A stretch of DNA of 64,000 nucleotides from Yoonia sp. F2084L (lineage in GTDB: Bacteria; Pseudomonadota; Alphaproteobacteria; Rhodobacterales; Rhodobacteraceae). Numbering within the stretch: the first letter of the stretch is position 1; each line of letters begins with the position of its first letter. The position numbers were made by a program, and so were the translations under genes. The DNA is taken from contig NZ_JALKAH010000003.1 of assembly GCF_023015625.1 (NCBI RefSeq), positions 124,001 to 188,000 on the forward strand, read 5' to 3'. The notes under the pieces were generated by a model. It did no database searches, was not told where the DNA came from, and worked only from the letters and a program-made list of their open reading frames with translations. Below, one piece after another: positions 33,731 to 43,172 of this stretch.

Positions 33731-35260
33731 CTAGAACAGGCGACTGACCCACATGGCGCCACCAACCAAAACGCCGCCCAGCGCCATCCAAGACAAGCGC
33801 GCGATGCGGCGCTGTGGTTTGGGTGGTGGTGGCGGGTTGTTGAGGCGGATCAGTGCATCCTCTGCCAGACGCGGCAGTTGCGGGCCAAAGCGGGCAAGGA
33901 TGCGCGCGGTCATCGCCAGATCACGCAGTAAAGCCTTTGGTCCAATGCTTTGTTTGATGTAATCTTCGACAACGGGTTTCGCGACCTGCCAGATGTTCAT
34001 CCGCGAATCCAGCGAACGGGCCACACCTTCAACCACGACCATTGTGCGTTGCAGCAAGATCAACTCGGTCCTGGTTTCCATGCCAAATCGTTCGGTCACC
34101 TCAAAGAGATAGCTCAGCAGGCGCGCCATCGAAATGCGATCGGCATCCATACCAAAAATTGGCTCGCCCACCGCGCGCAGAGCACGGGCGAATTCATCGA
34201 CATCCCTGTCGGCAGGGACATAACCCGCCTCAAAATGCACCTCGGCTACGCGTTGATAGTCTTTGCGGATAAAGCCAAACAGGATTTCCGCATAGACGCG
34301 GCGGGTATATTCATCAATCCGCCCCATGATACCGAAGTCATAGGCGATGATATCGCCATTGGCGGCGACCTTCAGGTTGCCTTGGTGCATGTCGCCATGA
34401 AAATAGCCGTCGCGCAGCGCATGGTTCAGGAACAATTGCAAAACGCGGGTTGCCAATTCACCGCGGTCGTGGCCCGCTGCATCCAAGGCATCATTGATCC
34501 CGATGTTCGTGCCTTCGGCCCAATCCATCGTCATGACCCGGCGCCCTGACAAATGCCAAAGGACCTTTGGCACCTGAAAACCTGCGTCGCCTTCGGTATT
34601 GGCTGCAAATTCAGCCGCGGCAGAGCTTTCAAGCCGCAGGTCCAGTTCGCCCATCACCACACCCTCAAAATGGGTGATCACATCCATAGGCTTCAGGCGG
34701 CGTGAAGCGGGTGACAGAACCTCAATGGCGCGCGCGGCAAAGTAGAACGCGTCAATATCGGTGCGAAAGGCCCGCTCAATTCCGGGGCGCAGGATCTTGA
34801 CTGCGACAGCCTCGCCGGTGTCGGCCAGATGTGCTTTGTGCACTTGCGCCAATGAGGCCGCCGCAACCGGTTCGGAAAAGGAAGCGAAAAGCTGGTCAAA
34901 GGAACTGCCAAGCTCAGTTTGGATCGCCTTCTTGGCTTCGGCCATCGAAAACGGGGGCAGTTTGTCTTGCAGTACGCGCAGTTGAACAGCGAGTTCATCG
35001 CCAACAACATCGGGTCGTGTTGAAAGCACCTGACCGAACTTGATATAGGCGGGCCCCAATGCTGTCAGCGCCCGCACGGCAGGTGGCATTGTCACATCAC
35101 CTTTGTAGCCCAACCATTGAAAAGGCCAAACCAGCGTGCGGAATGTGATGCGCAGCAAAGGCCCAGCATCAAATGCGTCCAGCACGACTTTCATCGCTCC
35201 GGTTCGTTCCAGTGTCGCGCCTGTGCGGATTAGGCGGATAATGTTGTGCGGTCCGCGCAT
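33731..35260 (-). CDS. ubiB: Ubiquinone biosynthesis accessory kinase-like protein UbiB
   Basis: UbiB is an ABC1/ADCK-family atypical kinase or ATPase required for ubiquinone synthesis. The 509-aa product shows the family motifs: KxGQ in AYIKFGQVLSTRPD, the Ala-rich loop PVAAASLAQVHKAHL, the lysine strand VAVKILRPG, the catalytic FHGDMHQGNL, and AYDFGIMGRI. A hydrophobic tail (SWMALGGVLVGGAMWVSRL) anchors it in the membrane. The ATG at 35260 is used; the upstream frame overlaps ubiE without support. It begins 1 nt after the ubiE stop. Confidence 0.94.
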   Translation of the reverse strand: MRGPHNIIRLIRTGATLERTGAMKVVLDAFDAGPLLRITFRTLVWPFQWLGYKGDVTMPPAVRALTALGPAYIKFGQVLSTRPDVVGDELAVQLRVLQDKLPPFSMAEAKKAIQTELGSSFDQLFASFSEPVAAASLAQVHKAHLADTGEAVAVKILRPGIERAFRTDIDAFYFAARAIEVLSPASRRLKPMDVITHFEGVVMGELDLRLESSAAAEFAANTEGDAGFQVPKVLWHLSGRRVMTMDWAEGTNIGINDALDAAGHDRGELATRVLQLFLNHALRDGYFHGDMHQGNLKVAANGDIIAYDFGIMGRIDEYTRRVYAEILFGFIRKDYQRVAEVHFEAGYVPADRDVDEFARALRAVGEPIFGMDADRISMARLLSYLFEVTERFGMETRTELILLQRTMVVVEGVARSLDSRMNIWQVAKPVVEDYIKQSIGPKALLRDLAMTARILARFGPQLPRLAEDALIRLNNPPPPPKPQRRIARLSWMALGGVLVGGAMWVSRLF

Positions 35261-35261
35261 G

Positions 35262-36014
35262 CTAGAGTTTCCAGCCTGAATGCAATGCCGCCACACCCAT
35301 CGTCAGGTTGCGATACTTGGTATTCCCGAAACCCGCATCGTCCACCATCCCCAAGAAGGTGTCCTGATCAGGGAAGTTGCGGATCGATTCCACCAGATAC
35401 TGATAACTGTCACGGTCCCCCGCAATCATCTGACCCATGCGCGGGATGACGTTAAAGGAATAGGCATCATAGGCCGCTTGCATCATTGGGTTGGGCAGTT
35501 GGCTGAATTCAAGCACCATCAGGCGGCCGCCGGGTTTGAGCACGCGGTAAGCTTCAGCCAGCGCATCCTGCGGACGGGTCACATTCCGAATGCCAAAACT
35601 GATTGTATAAACATCAAAGGTATTCGCCTCAAATGGCAGCGCCATCGCGTCGCCCACAACCCAGTCAAGGCTGTCTGACATGCGCTCTGCCTCGGCCCGT
35701 TTGCGGCCTTCGACCAGCATAGATTCGGTGATATCGAGAACGGTCGCGTGGCCACGGCCCGCGCGCTTGAGAAAACGAAACGAGATATCGCCAGTCCCGC
35801 CTGCCACATCCAGCAACCGTTGACCGGGGCGCGGTGCCAGCCAATCCATCATCGCGTCTTTCCAGATCCGGTGCACGCCGCCTGACATCACGTCATTCAT
35901 GATGTCGTATTTGCTGGCAACAGATGAAAATACGCCTTGCACGCGGCCTGCTTTTTCATCTTCGCGGACGGTTTCAAACCCGAAATGGGTTGTGGGATCG
36001 GACTTGTCTGTCAT
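35262..36014 (-). CDS. ubiE: Ubiquinone/menaquinone C-methyltransferase UbiE
   Basis: UbiE is the SAM-dependent C-methyltransferase of ubiquinone synthesis. The 250-aa product has [20 protein letters not shown] near the N-terminus, the SAM-binding motif [16 protein letters not shown], and [40 protein letters not shown], all diagnostic. ATG at 36014 begins [13 protein letters not shown]; a longer frame to 36113 lacks support. ubiE-ubiB form an operon, divergent from the mutM pair, a layout common in alphaproteobacteria. Confidence 0.96.
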   Translation of the reverse strand: MTDKSDPTTHFGFETVREDEKAGRVQGVFSSVASKYDIMNDVMSGGVHRIWKDAMMDWLAPRPGQRLLDVAGGTGDISFRFLKRAGRGHATVLDITESMLVEGRKRAEAERMSDSLDWVVGDAMALPFEANTFDVYTISFGIRNVTRPQDALAEAYRVLKPGGRLMVLEFSQLPNPMMQAAYDAYSFNVIPRMGQMIAGDRDSYQYLVESIRNFPDQDTFLGMVDDAGFGNTKYRNLTMGVAALHSGWKL

Positions 36015-36101
36015 GTCATGCTTTCGCCTGAATACTGTCCCAAAAGGGGTTATACCCAAGCGACAGGATAGACAAACTGTCAATGTGCCACGGAGGGCCA
36101 A

Positions 36102-36767
36102 ATGAACGCACAAGCGTTTGACGCGTTTAACATTACCGAAGTTTACCGCAGCCTTGCATGGGCCCTTGGTCCGCCGATTGTTGCCACGATTATTTTGTTG
36201 GGTTTGCGTCTGCGCAACTGGCTATCGGGCCGCGCCGCCGATCCAAGTGCGGGGGTGCAAAAAACCTTTACTGCATCTTTAGATGGCGGTCTGCCGCTTG
36301 ACCTAAGCTTAATCGCCGGGGCGGGTCGCAAAGGCCAAGCGCCCCAAACGTTCAACGATACGTATTTGCGGCCGACAATCGGCCTAAAGTTGATCATGTT
36401 CGGGTTTCCGGTAGTCCTGTATTTCATCCTGCAAGCGATGCAGACGACGCAAGGGTATGACCTTGCAAACGATCAAATCACACAGGTCTTCGCCATCGCG
36501 ATGTTTGTGATCATGGTGCACAACATCATCTATTTTAACATATATGAGCTGCGCTATGACGACACGCGCATCGTGCACCGCACGTGGTTGTATCAGCGCA
36601 TTGAACTGCCAGTCGCCCGGTTGTTGAGCATTCGGGATGATGGCATGTATTTTTACATTTTGCGCACTGACAACGGCAAAAAGGCCTATGTGCCAAAACA
36701 CCTGATCGGTATTGAGGATTTTGTGCGATATGTCAGGGCATCAATTGCCAAAAATGAAGCCTATTAA
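36102..36767 (+). CDS. Small multi-pass membrane protein coupled to mutM (unassigned)
   Basis: I do not recognise this 221-aa protein. It has three hydrophobic helices: [37 protein letters not shown] and [19 protein letters not shown] soluble C-terminal part of about 80 residues follows ([40 protein letters not shown]), with the strand pattern of a small beta barrel such as a PH-like fold; that is inference. Its TAA overlaps the mutM ATG (TAATG), so it is co-translated with a DNA-repair enzyme. It is divergent from ubiE. Confidence 0.6.
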   Translation: MNAQAFDAFNITEVYRSLAWALGPPIVATIILLGLRLRNWLSGRAADPSAGVQKTFTASLDGGLPLDLSLIAGAGRKGQAPQTFNDTYLRPTIGLKLIMFGFPVVLYFILQAMQTTQGYDLANDQITQVFAIAMFVIMVHNIIYFNIYELRYDDTRIVHRTWLYQRIELPVARLLSIRDDGMYFYILRTDNGKKAYVPKHLIGIEDFVRYVRASIAKNEAY

Positions 36768-37618
36768 TGCCCGAACTTCCTGAAGTTGAAACTGTCAAAG
36801 CTGGCATCGCCCCTGTGATGGAAGGGCATGTGATTGCGCGGGCTGATGTGAACCGCCCAGACCTGCGCTGGCCGTTTCCAGAGCGTATGGCAGAACGGTT
36901 GACCGGCAAGCGTGTGTTGGGTCTGCGCCGCCGCTCAAAGTACATTCTTGTTGATCTGGACAGCGCCGAAACTTTGCTGATCCATCTGGGCATGTCGGGC
37001 CGCATGTTGATTTCCGGGCATACAGTAGGTGAATTTCATCACCCGCACCCCGTTCCTGCCAAACATGATCACGTTGTCTTTCACATGGATGATGGTGCGC
37101 GCATTACTTTCAATGATGCCCGGCGGTTCGGCGCCATGGACCTGATGGATACGGCCACCCAAGACGATCACTGGCTCATTCGTGATCTAGGCCCGGAACC
37201 ATTGGGCAACGCCTTCAACGAAAGCTACCTGACCCAACGCCTGAAAGGGCGCAACACACCGATCAAATCAGCCCTGCTGGATCAGCGGATCGTGTCGGGC
37301 CTTGGCAATATTTATGTCTGCGAAGTGCTGTTTCGTGCGGGCATTCACCCTGCACGCAAGGCCGGGCGGATCAGTGCCGCACGGATCGCGACCCTCGTGC
37401 CACTTATCCGCGATGTTTTGTCCCAAGCCATCGCCGCTGGCGGGTCTTCTTTGCGCGACTATCGGCAATCCGATGGTGAGTTGGGTTATTTCCAGCATGT
37501 TTTTCAGGTCTACGACCGTGAAGGCGAACCTTGCGTAACCCACGGGTGTGACAGAACAATCACCCGAATCGTGCAGTCCGGACGCTCATCTTTCTTTTGC
37601 CCGCAATGCCAAAGATAG
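36767..37618 (+). CDS. mutM: Formamidopyrimidine-DNA glycosylase MutM (Fpg)
   Basis: MutM removes 8-oxoguanine and ring-opened purines from DNA and nicks the strand. The 283-aa product starts [13 protein letters not shown], giving the N-terminal Pro2 nucleophile and Glu3. [15 protein letters not shown] holds the conserved lysine, and [20 protein letters not shown] is the helix-two-turn-helix. The C-terminal zinc finger is [20 protein letters not shown] then FFCPQC; the first Cys pair is spaced C-x4-C rather than C-x2-C, seen in other alphaproteobacterial MutM. It overlaps the upstream membrane protein by 1 nt. Confidence 0.95.
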   Translation: MPELPEVETVKAGIAPVMEGHVIARADVNRPDLRWPFPERMAERLTGKRVLGLRRRSKYILVDLDSAETLLIHLGMSGRMLISGHTVGEFHHPHPVPAKHDHVVFHMDDGARITFNDARRFGAMDLMDTATQDDHWLIRDLGPEPLGNAFNESYLTQRLKGRNTPIKSALLDQRIVSGLGNIYVCEVLFRAGIHPARKAGRISAARIATLVPLIRDVLSQAIAAGGSSLRDYRQSDGELGYFQHVFQVYDREGEPCVTHGCDRTITRIVQSGRSSFFCPQCQR

Positions 37619-37681
37619 CTTGATCCCCAGCCACGCTTTGCTAACCCTTAGGGTCAAACCCGCGGCAACAGGGACGGCAGC

Positions 37682-38458
37682 ATGGCCTTTGAAACGATCA
37701 TCGTGGACATCAGCGACTATGTCGCAACCATCAAGCTGAACCGACCCGACGCAATGAACGCGCTGAACAGCAAACTGCTGGGCGAACTTTGCACAGCACT
37801 TGAAGAGGCCGACGCCAGCGACAAGGTGCGCTGCATCATCATCACAGGGTCCGAGAAGGCTTTCGCAGCGGGCGCTGACATCTCTGAGATGGCTGATAAG
37901 TCATTTGTTGAGATGTACACGCAGCGTTTCTTTGAGAGCGAAACAGATCGCTTCAATCGCATACGTAAGCCGATTATCGCGGCCGTTGCAGGTTACGCGC
38001 TGGGCGGCGGGTGCGAGCTGGCGATGATGTGCGACTTTATCATTGCAGCCGAGAACGCCAAATTCGGACAACCCGAGATTAACCTTGGTGTGATTGCCGG
38101 GCTTGGTGGAACCCAACGCCTGACACGCTTTGTGGGTAAGGCCAAGTCGATGGACATGCATCTGACCGGGCGTTTCATGGATGCAGCCGAGGCTGAAAGC
38201 AGTGGTTTGGTCAGCCGTGTCGTACCTGCCAAGAAACTGCTGAGCGAGGCGAAAGCCGCCGCTGAAAAGATCACCGAGAAGTCTCAGATCGCTACAATCG
38301 CCGCCAAGGACGCGGTCGATCGGGCGTATGAAACGACGTTGGCCGAAGGGTTGAATTACGAACGCCGCCTGTTCCATTCACTTTTTGCGACTGAAGATCA
38401 GGCTGAAGGTATGGCCGCCTTTACCGAGAAGCGCGAACCGCAGTTTCGCGACAAGTAA
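37682..38458 (+). CDS. Enoyl-CoA hydratase (crotonase family)
   Basis: This 258-aa crotonase hydrates trans-2-enoyl-CoA in fatty-acid beta-oxidation. Key segments are [15 protein letters not shown] and [20 protein letters not shown], which form the oxyanion hole and carry one catalytic Glu, and [20 protein letters not shown], which holds the second. Both glutamates are present. The length is typical (about 258 aa). It stands alone on the plus strand between mutM and the helical paralog pair; no other beta-oxidation gene is adjacent. The physiological substrate may be short-chain. Confidence 0.9.
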   Translation: MAFETIIVDISDYVATIKLNRPDAMNALNSKLLGELCTALEEADASDKVRCIIITGSEKAFAAGADISEMADKSFVEMYTQRFFESETDRFNRIRKPIIAAVAGYALGGGCELAMMCDFIIAAENAKFGQPEINLGVIAGLGGTQRLTRFVGKAKSMDMHLTGRFMDAAEAESSGLVSRVVPAKKLLSEAKAAAEKITEKSQIATIAAKDAVDRAYETTLAEGLNYERRLFHSLFATEDQAEGMAAFTEKREPQFRDK

Positions 38459-38482
38459 CGTTTACACAGCAACTAGAATTAA

Positions 38483-38494
38483 CCTTACGTAAGG
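38483..38494. promoter_or_regulatory. 12-bp perfect palindrome upstream of the helical paralog pair
   Basis: CCTTACGTAAGG is a perfect 12-bp palindrome in the 154-nt gap between the enoyl-CoA hydratase and the first PilJ-like gene, about 120 nt upstream of its start. It could be an operator for a dimeric regulator. The gap is AT-richer than its neighbours. I see no clear -35/-10. Confidence 0.35.
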
Positions 38495-38612
38495 TATTCC
38501 CTGTACGTGACACAGAATCGGTGTTTTTTCGCCATATTTGATCTTTATTCGCCAATAACTTGAGTACATTTCGTGGTGTGCGAGTGATTGTTTAGTGAGT
38601 GAGGATGGTACG

Positions 38613-39572
38613 ATGGTTGAATCGTTTAACGGATCTATACCCGGGGCTCTTTTGGTTGCGCTGGGGTTCCCTGGTCTTTCGGCAGATATGTCGTTTGCAT
38701 CACCCGGCGAAACCAGAATTGAGAATGGCAAGATCGTTCTGGTACAGCAGCTTGAAATCATCACTGACAGCGGGTCTTCAAACAGGATTGTCGCTGCTGC
38801 ATTGCTGCGCACCCTCTCGCAAGAAATCCCAGCCGCCGCTTGTCACTTACATAATGGTGTCAATGTTGAAGAAGCGAAAGCAGAGCTAAGCTATTCGGTT
38901 GCAAAATTTGATGCTGTCGCGCTTGCTTTGCTCAATGGCAATGAGGCGATGGGGATCATTGGCGGCGAGACGCGGTTTCGCACAGTGGCCGAGCTTGAGG
39001 CTTTGATGGCGGAATGGGTTCCGATCCATGATGCGGCCATTGCTGTGCTTGAGGACCCAACCAACAGGCAACCGGTTGACGTTATCTATGACGCGACAGA
39101 CATCATGTTGGAAAAGACCTACCATCTTTTGTCCGAGATTGAAGCTGAGTACTCCAACCCCGTTGAATTGCTGCAATCTGACGTTCTGCTGATCGAAGTG
39201 TCCGGTCGGATGGCTGCGATGACGCAACGCATGGCCTATGAGGCGTGTCGCGCATGGTCTGGTGAAGGTAGTGAGGAATTGATCGCGGAGCTTAAGAAAA
39301 CGATCGGGATTTATGAGGCATCAATGGATGCACTGATCAACGGTCTGCCCTCACTTGGCGTGCAGCCCGCCCCAACCGCCGAGATTGCCGAAAGCCTCAC
39401 GGCGGCTGATGAAGATTGGTCTATCATTCGCGGCTTGCTTGATCGTGTCATTGCGGCAGATGATCTGAGCGTCGAAGAACGGACGGACCTCTATCACCGG
39501 TTGGTCGTCAAGGTGCACAAGGTCGAAGAAATCGAAGAAATGTATCAAGACTACTCCAAGCGCATTTACTGA
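38613..39572 (+). CDS. Secreted double PilJ-like helical protein (paralog A)
   Basis: This 319-aa, all-helical protein contains two tandem repeats resembling the PilJ/NarX-type sensory bundle. Repeat 1 has NRIVAAALLRTLSQEIPAAA, CHL, then ALLNGNEAMGIIGGETRF and the EWVPIHDAAIAVLE helix. Repeat 2 has VSGRMAAMTQRMAYEACRAW, then DALINGLPSLGVQ and DEDWSIIRGLLDRVI. There is no HAMP, kinase or methyl-accepting domain. GAGG before ATG 38613 supports the start. The N-terminal hydrophobic stretch (ALLVALGFPGLSA) is weak as a signal because no basic residue precedes it. The gene is followed by a terminator and a close paralog. Confidence 0.65.
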   Translation: MVESFNGSIPGALLVALGFPGLSADMSFASPGETRIENGKIVLVQQLEIITDSGSSNRIVAAALLRTLSQEIPAAACHLHNGVNVEEAKAELSYSVAKFDAVALALLNGNEAMGIIGGETRFRTVAELEALMAEWVPIHDAAIAVLEDPTNRQPVDVIYDATDIMLEKTYHLLSEIEAEYSNPVELLQSDVLLIEVSGRMAAMTQRMAYEACRAWSGEGSEELIAELKKTIGIYEASMDALINGLPSLGVQPAPTAEIAESLTAADEDWSIIRGLLDRVIAADDLSVEERTDLYHRLVVKVHKVEEIEEMYQDYSKRIY

Positions 39573-39663
39573 AAAGCATGACTCATAACTCCGCGATCGC
39601 TGACCATATTGTGCACTAACTGCGCCATAATTCCGTCAGAATGACACGCTTACAGTGAAAATC

Positions 39664-39695
39664 AGGCCGATATTTACAGATCGGCCTGGGTTTTT
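39664..39695 (+). terminator. Intrinsic terminator after paralog A
   Basis: AGGCCGAT (39664-39671) and ATCGGCCT (39680-39687) form a perfect 8-bp stem with an 8-nt loop, followed by GGG and a T5 run (39691-39695). It lies between the two paralogs, so paralog B probably has its own promoter or relies on read-through. Confidence 0.85.
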
Positions 39696-39717
39696 GTGTA
39701 GTCAGGACGAGTAGCAA

Positions 39718-40662
39718 ATGATTCTTTCAAAACTTCTTCTTAGTGTTTCTATCGTAGCAGCCGGTTTTTCGATCCCGGAGCCGAGTAACGCGCAAACCTT
39801 GGACGATTTACCAAACGCGGAATTGCTCAAAGTGGACTTGAGCGAGCTTTTGCATGACAGTGGTGCCGCCAATCGGATCGTCGCCGGTGACCTGCTGCGC
39901 ACCTTATCACAAGAAATTCCCGCCGCTGCCTGCCACCTGCATAACGATATAGATGTGGAAGAGGCGGAAGAGCTGTTAGTCACCAACGTCACAATTTTCG
40001 ATGTCGTGCTTGATGCATTGCTGAACGGCAACCCGGAGATCGGTATCGAAGGCGCAGAAACAAGCCGCAGAACTGCCGTTGAAATTGAACATATGATCGC
40101 AGATTGGGAGCCCATTCACGACGCGGCACTGAAAGTTCTCGACAATCATGATGATGCCGTAGCCCTTAATGTCATCTACGATGCAGCAGATATCATGTTT
40201 GAAAAGACCTATCATCTGCTCAGCGTGATCGAGACGGAGTACAGCAATCCGACCGAAATACTGCAAGAAGACGTTATGCTGCTGGAAATCTCTGGGCGGA
40301 TGGCCGCGATGAATCAGCGTCTGGCGTATGAGGCGTGCCGTGTTTGGTCGCATGACGGCGACTCTGAAATGATTGCTGATTTGCAAAAGTCGATGGGCAT
40401 CTACGAAGGCAGCCTGATGGCCTTGACCAATGGTATGCCGTCACTGGGGATCGTCCCTCCGCCAACACAAGAAATTGCAGCGAAGCTTGCTGAGATCGGT
40501 GATCATTGGGAAGACGTGCACATGCAGCTGGAGCATGTCGCAACTGGTGATGAAATCAGCGAAGAAGAGCGTTTCGCACTGTATCACGGGCTTGTCGAAA
40601 AGCTGCATCGGATCGAGGAACTTGAGGTCCTGTATCAAGACCACTCCAAGCGGATCTATTGA
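39718..40662 (+). CDS. Secreted double PilJ-like helical protein (paralog B)
   Basis: This 314-aa protein is a close paralog of the preceding gene. LLRTLSQEIPAAACHLHN is identical in both, the SGRMAAM-QR-AYEACR-W region is nearly so, and both end in YQD-SKRIY. It has a clear Sec signal (LLLSVSIVAAGFSIPEPSNA, cleavage near residue 25). Both PilJ-like repeats are kept. No transmembrane helix or output domain follows, so the mature protein should be soluble in the periplasm. AGGA lies upstream of the ATG. I infer a ligand-binding or sensor-partner role from the fold; none is proven. Confidence 0.7.
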   Translation: MILSKLLLSVSIVAAGFSIPEPSNAQTLDDLPNAELLKVDLSELLHDSGAANRIVAGDLLRTLSQEIPAAACHLHNDIDVEEAEELLVTNVTIFDVVLDALLNGNPEIGIEGAETSRRTAVEIEHMIADWEPIHDAALKVLDNHDDAVALNVIYDAADIMFEKTYHLLSVIETEYSNPTEILQEDVMLLEISGRMAAMNQRLAYEACRVWSHDGDSEMIADLQKSMGIYEGSLMALTNGMPSLGIVPPPTQEIAAKLAEIGDHWEDVHMQLEHVATGDEISEEERFALYHGLVEKLHRIEELEVLYQDHSKRIY

Positions 40663-40769
40663 GGCTGGTCAGTTTTTGATTGCGTCGCGCGCAGTCATCC
40701 ACTAATAGCGCCGCAGACATGCGTGTGAGGCCCGCTTTGGCCAGATGAACCGGTTCGAAAACCCGGGGC

Positions 40770-40798
40770 TTGGGCTTGCTGCGCTGACCATATTTTAA
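40770..40798 (+). promoter_or_regulatory. Possible promoter of rpsT
   Basis: TTGGGC (40770-40775) is 17 nt from TTTTAA (40793-40798), 37 nt upstream of the rpsT ATG. The -35 fits reasonably and the -10 poorly. It is the best pair seen in this gap. Confidence 0.3.
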
Positions 40799-40835
40799 TT
40801 TGGCCCTGAACAGGCCCAGCTTAGGAAACGAACAC

Positions 40836-41099
40836 ATGGCAAACTCACCTCAGGCGAAAAAACGCGCCCGTCAGAACGAAGCCCGCTTTGCAGTCAACAA
40901 GATGCGCCGCTCGCGGATCCGCACATATCTGCGCGCTGTAGAAGAGGCAATTGCATCCGGCGATCAGAAAGCCGCAGCCGCCGCACTGAAGGTCGCACAA
41001 CCAGAATTGATGCGCGGCGTCACCAAAGGTGTGATGCACAAGAACACAGCGTCGCGCAAAATGTCCCGCCTGTCTTCACGGGTCAAAGCCATCGGCTGA
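40836..41099 (+). CDS. rpsT: Small ribosomal subunit protein S20
   Basis: The 87-aa product is a standard bS20: [63 protein letters not shown] at 40836 is set by AGGAA about 8 nt upstream; the longer frame is rejected. An intrinsic terminator follows. rpsT lying next to dnaA is a conserved order in alphaproteobacteria. Confidence 0.97.
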   Translation: MANSPQAKKRARQNEARFAVNKMRRSRIRTYLRAVEEAIASGDQKAAAAALKVAQPELMRGVTKGVMHKNTASRKMSRLSSRVKAIG

Positions 41100-41131
41100 T
41101 TCTGCCCAAACCGGCGAAAAAACGAAAATTC

Positions 41132-41161
41132 AAGCGCGTCCGAGCAGGGCGCGCTTTTTTT
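41132..41161 (+). terminator. Intrinsic terminator of rpsT
   Basis: AAGCGCG (41132-41138) pairs with CGCGCTT (41150-41156), with an 11-nt loop and a T-run continuing to 41161. It is 32 nt after the rpsT stop. Confidence 0.88.
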
Positions 41162-41697
41162 GTGACGGTGTGATCGACCCGCGCAGAAATTGAGAGATTT
41201 CAAAGGGCCGATAGATTCTTTTTCAACAATTGCCGAGTCAAGTACGATGTTGTGTTGAAGCGCGCCCAAACCCCTTGCTACGTTGGCCTTGCGATTCACA
41301 TCGTTCCGGGGGGACATGAGGGGGTTTGCACAGGAATTGGCGACAGAAGCTTCTGTTTGAATAGAGGCATCCGCTCTGGTTTTTGTCCAACTTCATGCAA
41401 TGGTGGCGTGGAAAAAAAGTAGCAAAAGCTACGTAATCCAGCCCGATTGTGTCTGCGCTAAAACCAAGGGCTGCTCTTTGGTTTTGGATGCTGTTTGTGG
41501 CTCTTTTGCTGCCGATTGGCGCTGATATGTATCTTATGGGTACCGGTCATGTGCTACGGTTTATGGTTTTGGGTGGAAGGCGATCCGTTTGGGTGGGGCA
41601 ACCTGAGCGCGCGTTTTCTTTGACCCCGGCATTGTGTCGTGGGCACGCGCTGCGTGTTCTTTTGTGGTGATGGCAACGTTTGGGACAAAGGAACAAA
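41162..41697. other. dnaA upstream region
   Basis: About 536 nt separates the rpsT terminator from dnaA. I looked for DnaA boxes (TTATCCACA and close variants) and saw none, so this does not look like a typical oriC by eye. AGCAAAAGCT at 41421-41430 is a small inverted pair. The dnaA promoter must lie in this region, but I could not pick a convincing one. One weak reading frame is listed separately. Confidence 0.5.
41449..41670 (+). CDS. Doubtful small membrane ORF upstream of dnaA
   Basis: A GTG-started 73-codon frame encodes a hydrophobic N-terminal half (ALWFWMLFVALLLPIGADMY) and an Arg-rich tail. No ribosome site is evident and I recognise no family. It ends 28 nt before dnaA. It may be spurious sequence in the dnaA leader; listed only because of the transmembrane-like stretch. 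Confidence 0.2.
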   Translation: MSALKPRAALWFWMLFVALLLPIGADMYLMGTGHVLRFMVLGGRRSVWVGQPERAFSLTPALCRGHALRVLLW

Positions 41698-43035
41698 ATG
41701 ACTAACGATATCTGGGCAAAGGTGTTGAGCGCACTCGAGGGTGCTTTGGGCGCAAATAGCTATTCAAGCTGGATTGAACCGCTCGAATTTACACAATTGT
41801 CCGGGGGGGTTGCGGTCTTCGACGTCCCAACCAATTTCATCGGCAACTACGTGTCGCAAAACTTCGGTGATCAGATCATCTATCATATGAACAAAGCCGG
41901 CGAGGACGTCCAACGCCTGCAATTCCGTGTTCCAAGCCAGAACCGCCCCGCAGCGAAACCAAAAGTTGCGACCAAACCGACGGGTACTGATGCCGCGTCG
42001 GGTGCTCCGCTCGATGCCCGATTTACCTTTGATACTTTTGTTGTAGGTAAGCCGAACGAATTGGCTCATGCCGCAGCCCGCCGTGTTGCCGAAGGCGGCC
42101 CTGTCACCTTTAATCCGCTGTTTCTGTATGGTGGCGTTGGTCTGGGTAAAACCCACCTGATGCATGCGATTGCCCATGAGCTGAAGCTCCGTTCACCAGA
42201 GCTGAACGTGCTTTATCTGTCCGCCGAACAATTCATGTACCGTTTCATTACCGCCTTGCGCGAACGCAAGATGATGGATTTCAAACAGCTTTTTCGGTCA
42301 GTCGATGTGCTGATGGTTGATGACGTCCAGTTCATTGGCGGCAAAGACAGCACGCAGGAAGAATTCTTTCATACGTTCAACGCCCTTGTGGACGGCCAAA
42401 AGCAGATCATCATCTCTGCTGACCGCGCCCCGGGCGAGATCAAGGACCTTGAAGAGCGGATCAAGTCGCGCCTGCAATGCGGCCTCGTCGTTGACCTGCA
42501 CCCGACCGACTATGAACTTCGTCTTGGCATCCTGCAGTCTAAGGTTGATGTCTACGCTGCCCAATATCCAGAGCTTGAGATCGCAGATGGCGTGCTGGAA
42601 TTCCTCGCACACCGTATATCAACCAACGTCCGCGTTCTCGAAGGCGCGCTGACGCGTCTGTTTGCCTTCGCGTCGCTCGTTGGCCGCGAAATTACGCTGG
42701 AATTGACGCAGGATTGCCTATCTGACGTGCTAAAGGCCTCTGACCGCAAGGTTACCGTTGAGGAAATCCAGCGCAAAGTGTCTGAGCATTACAACATCCG
42801 TCTGTCCGATATGATCGGACCGAAACGCGTTCGCAACTATGCGCGGCCGCGCCAGATCGCGATGTACCTGGCCAAGCAAATGACCAGCCGATCACTACCT
42901 GAAATAGGGCGTCGCTTTGGTGGTCGTGATCACACGACGGTCATGCACGGTGTGAAGCGGATTGAAGAATTGAAAGCGCTCGATAGTCAGATCGCCGATG
43001 ATCTGGAACTCTTGCGCCGCGCTTTGCAGGAATAA
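41698..43035 (+). CDS. dnaA: Chromosomal replication initiator DnaA
   Basis: DnaA opens the replication origin. The 445-aa product has domain I (NDIWAKVLSALEGALGANSY), an AAA+ domain with Walker A GGVGLGKT at residues 145-152 and Walker B VLMVDDVQF, and domain IV with the DnaA signature GGRDHTTVMHGVKRI. AAAGGA 5 nt before ATG 41698 fixes the start. dnaN and recF follow on the same strand with gaps of 137 and 37 nt, the classic origin-proximal order. Confidence 0.97.
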   Translation: MTNDIWAKVLSALEGALGANSYSSWIEPLEFTQLSGGVAVFDVPTNFIGNYVSQNFGDQIIYHMNKAGEDVQRLQFRVPSQNRPAAKPKVATKPTGTDAASGAPLDARFTFDTFVVGKPNELAHAAARRVAEGGPVTFNPLFLYGGVGLGKTHLMHAIAHELKLRSPELNVLYLSAEQFMYRFITALRERKMMDFKQLFRSVDVLMVDDVQFIGGKDSTQEEFFHTFNALVDGQKQIIISADRAPGEIKDLEERIKSRLQCGLVVDLHPTDYELRLGILQSKVDVYAAQYPELEIADGVLEFLAHRISTNVRVLEGALTRLFAFASLVGREITLELTQDCLSDVLKASDRKVTVEEIQRKVSEHYNIRLSDMIGPKRVRNYARPRQIAMYLAKQMTSRSLPEIGRRFGGRDHTTVMHGVKRIEELKALDSQIADDLELLRRALQE

Positions 43036-43172
43036 TCGGGCAAAACCAGCCCTGCGCTTGACGCGGACAAACCCATCGTAAACAGTCCAACAAAACGCTT
43101 GAGGGTGGCGCGAAATAGGGTACATTTCGCGTCCCGGCAGCGTCCGGTATCAAGATATGCGGAGATTGGGAC

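Noticed and set aside
33529..33747. 72-codon frame after flgD
   Set aside because: No ribosome site, no family, overlaps the ubiB 3' end.
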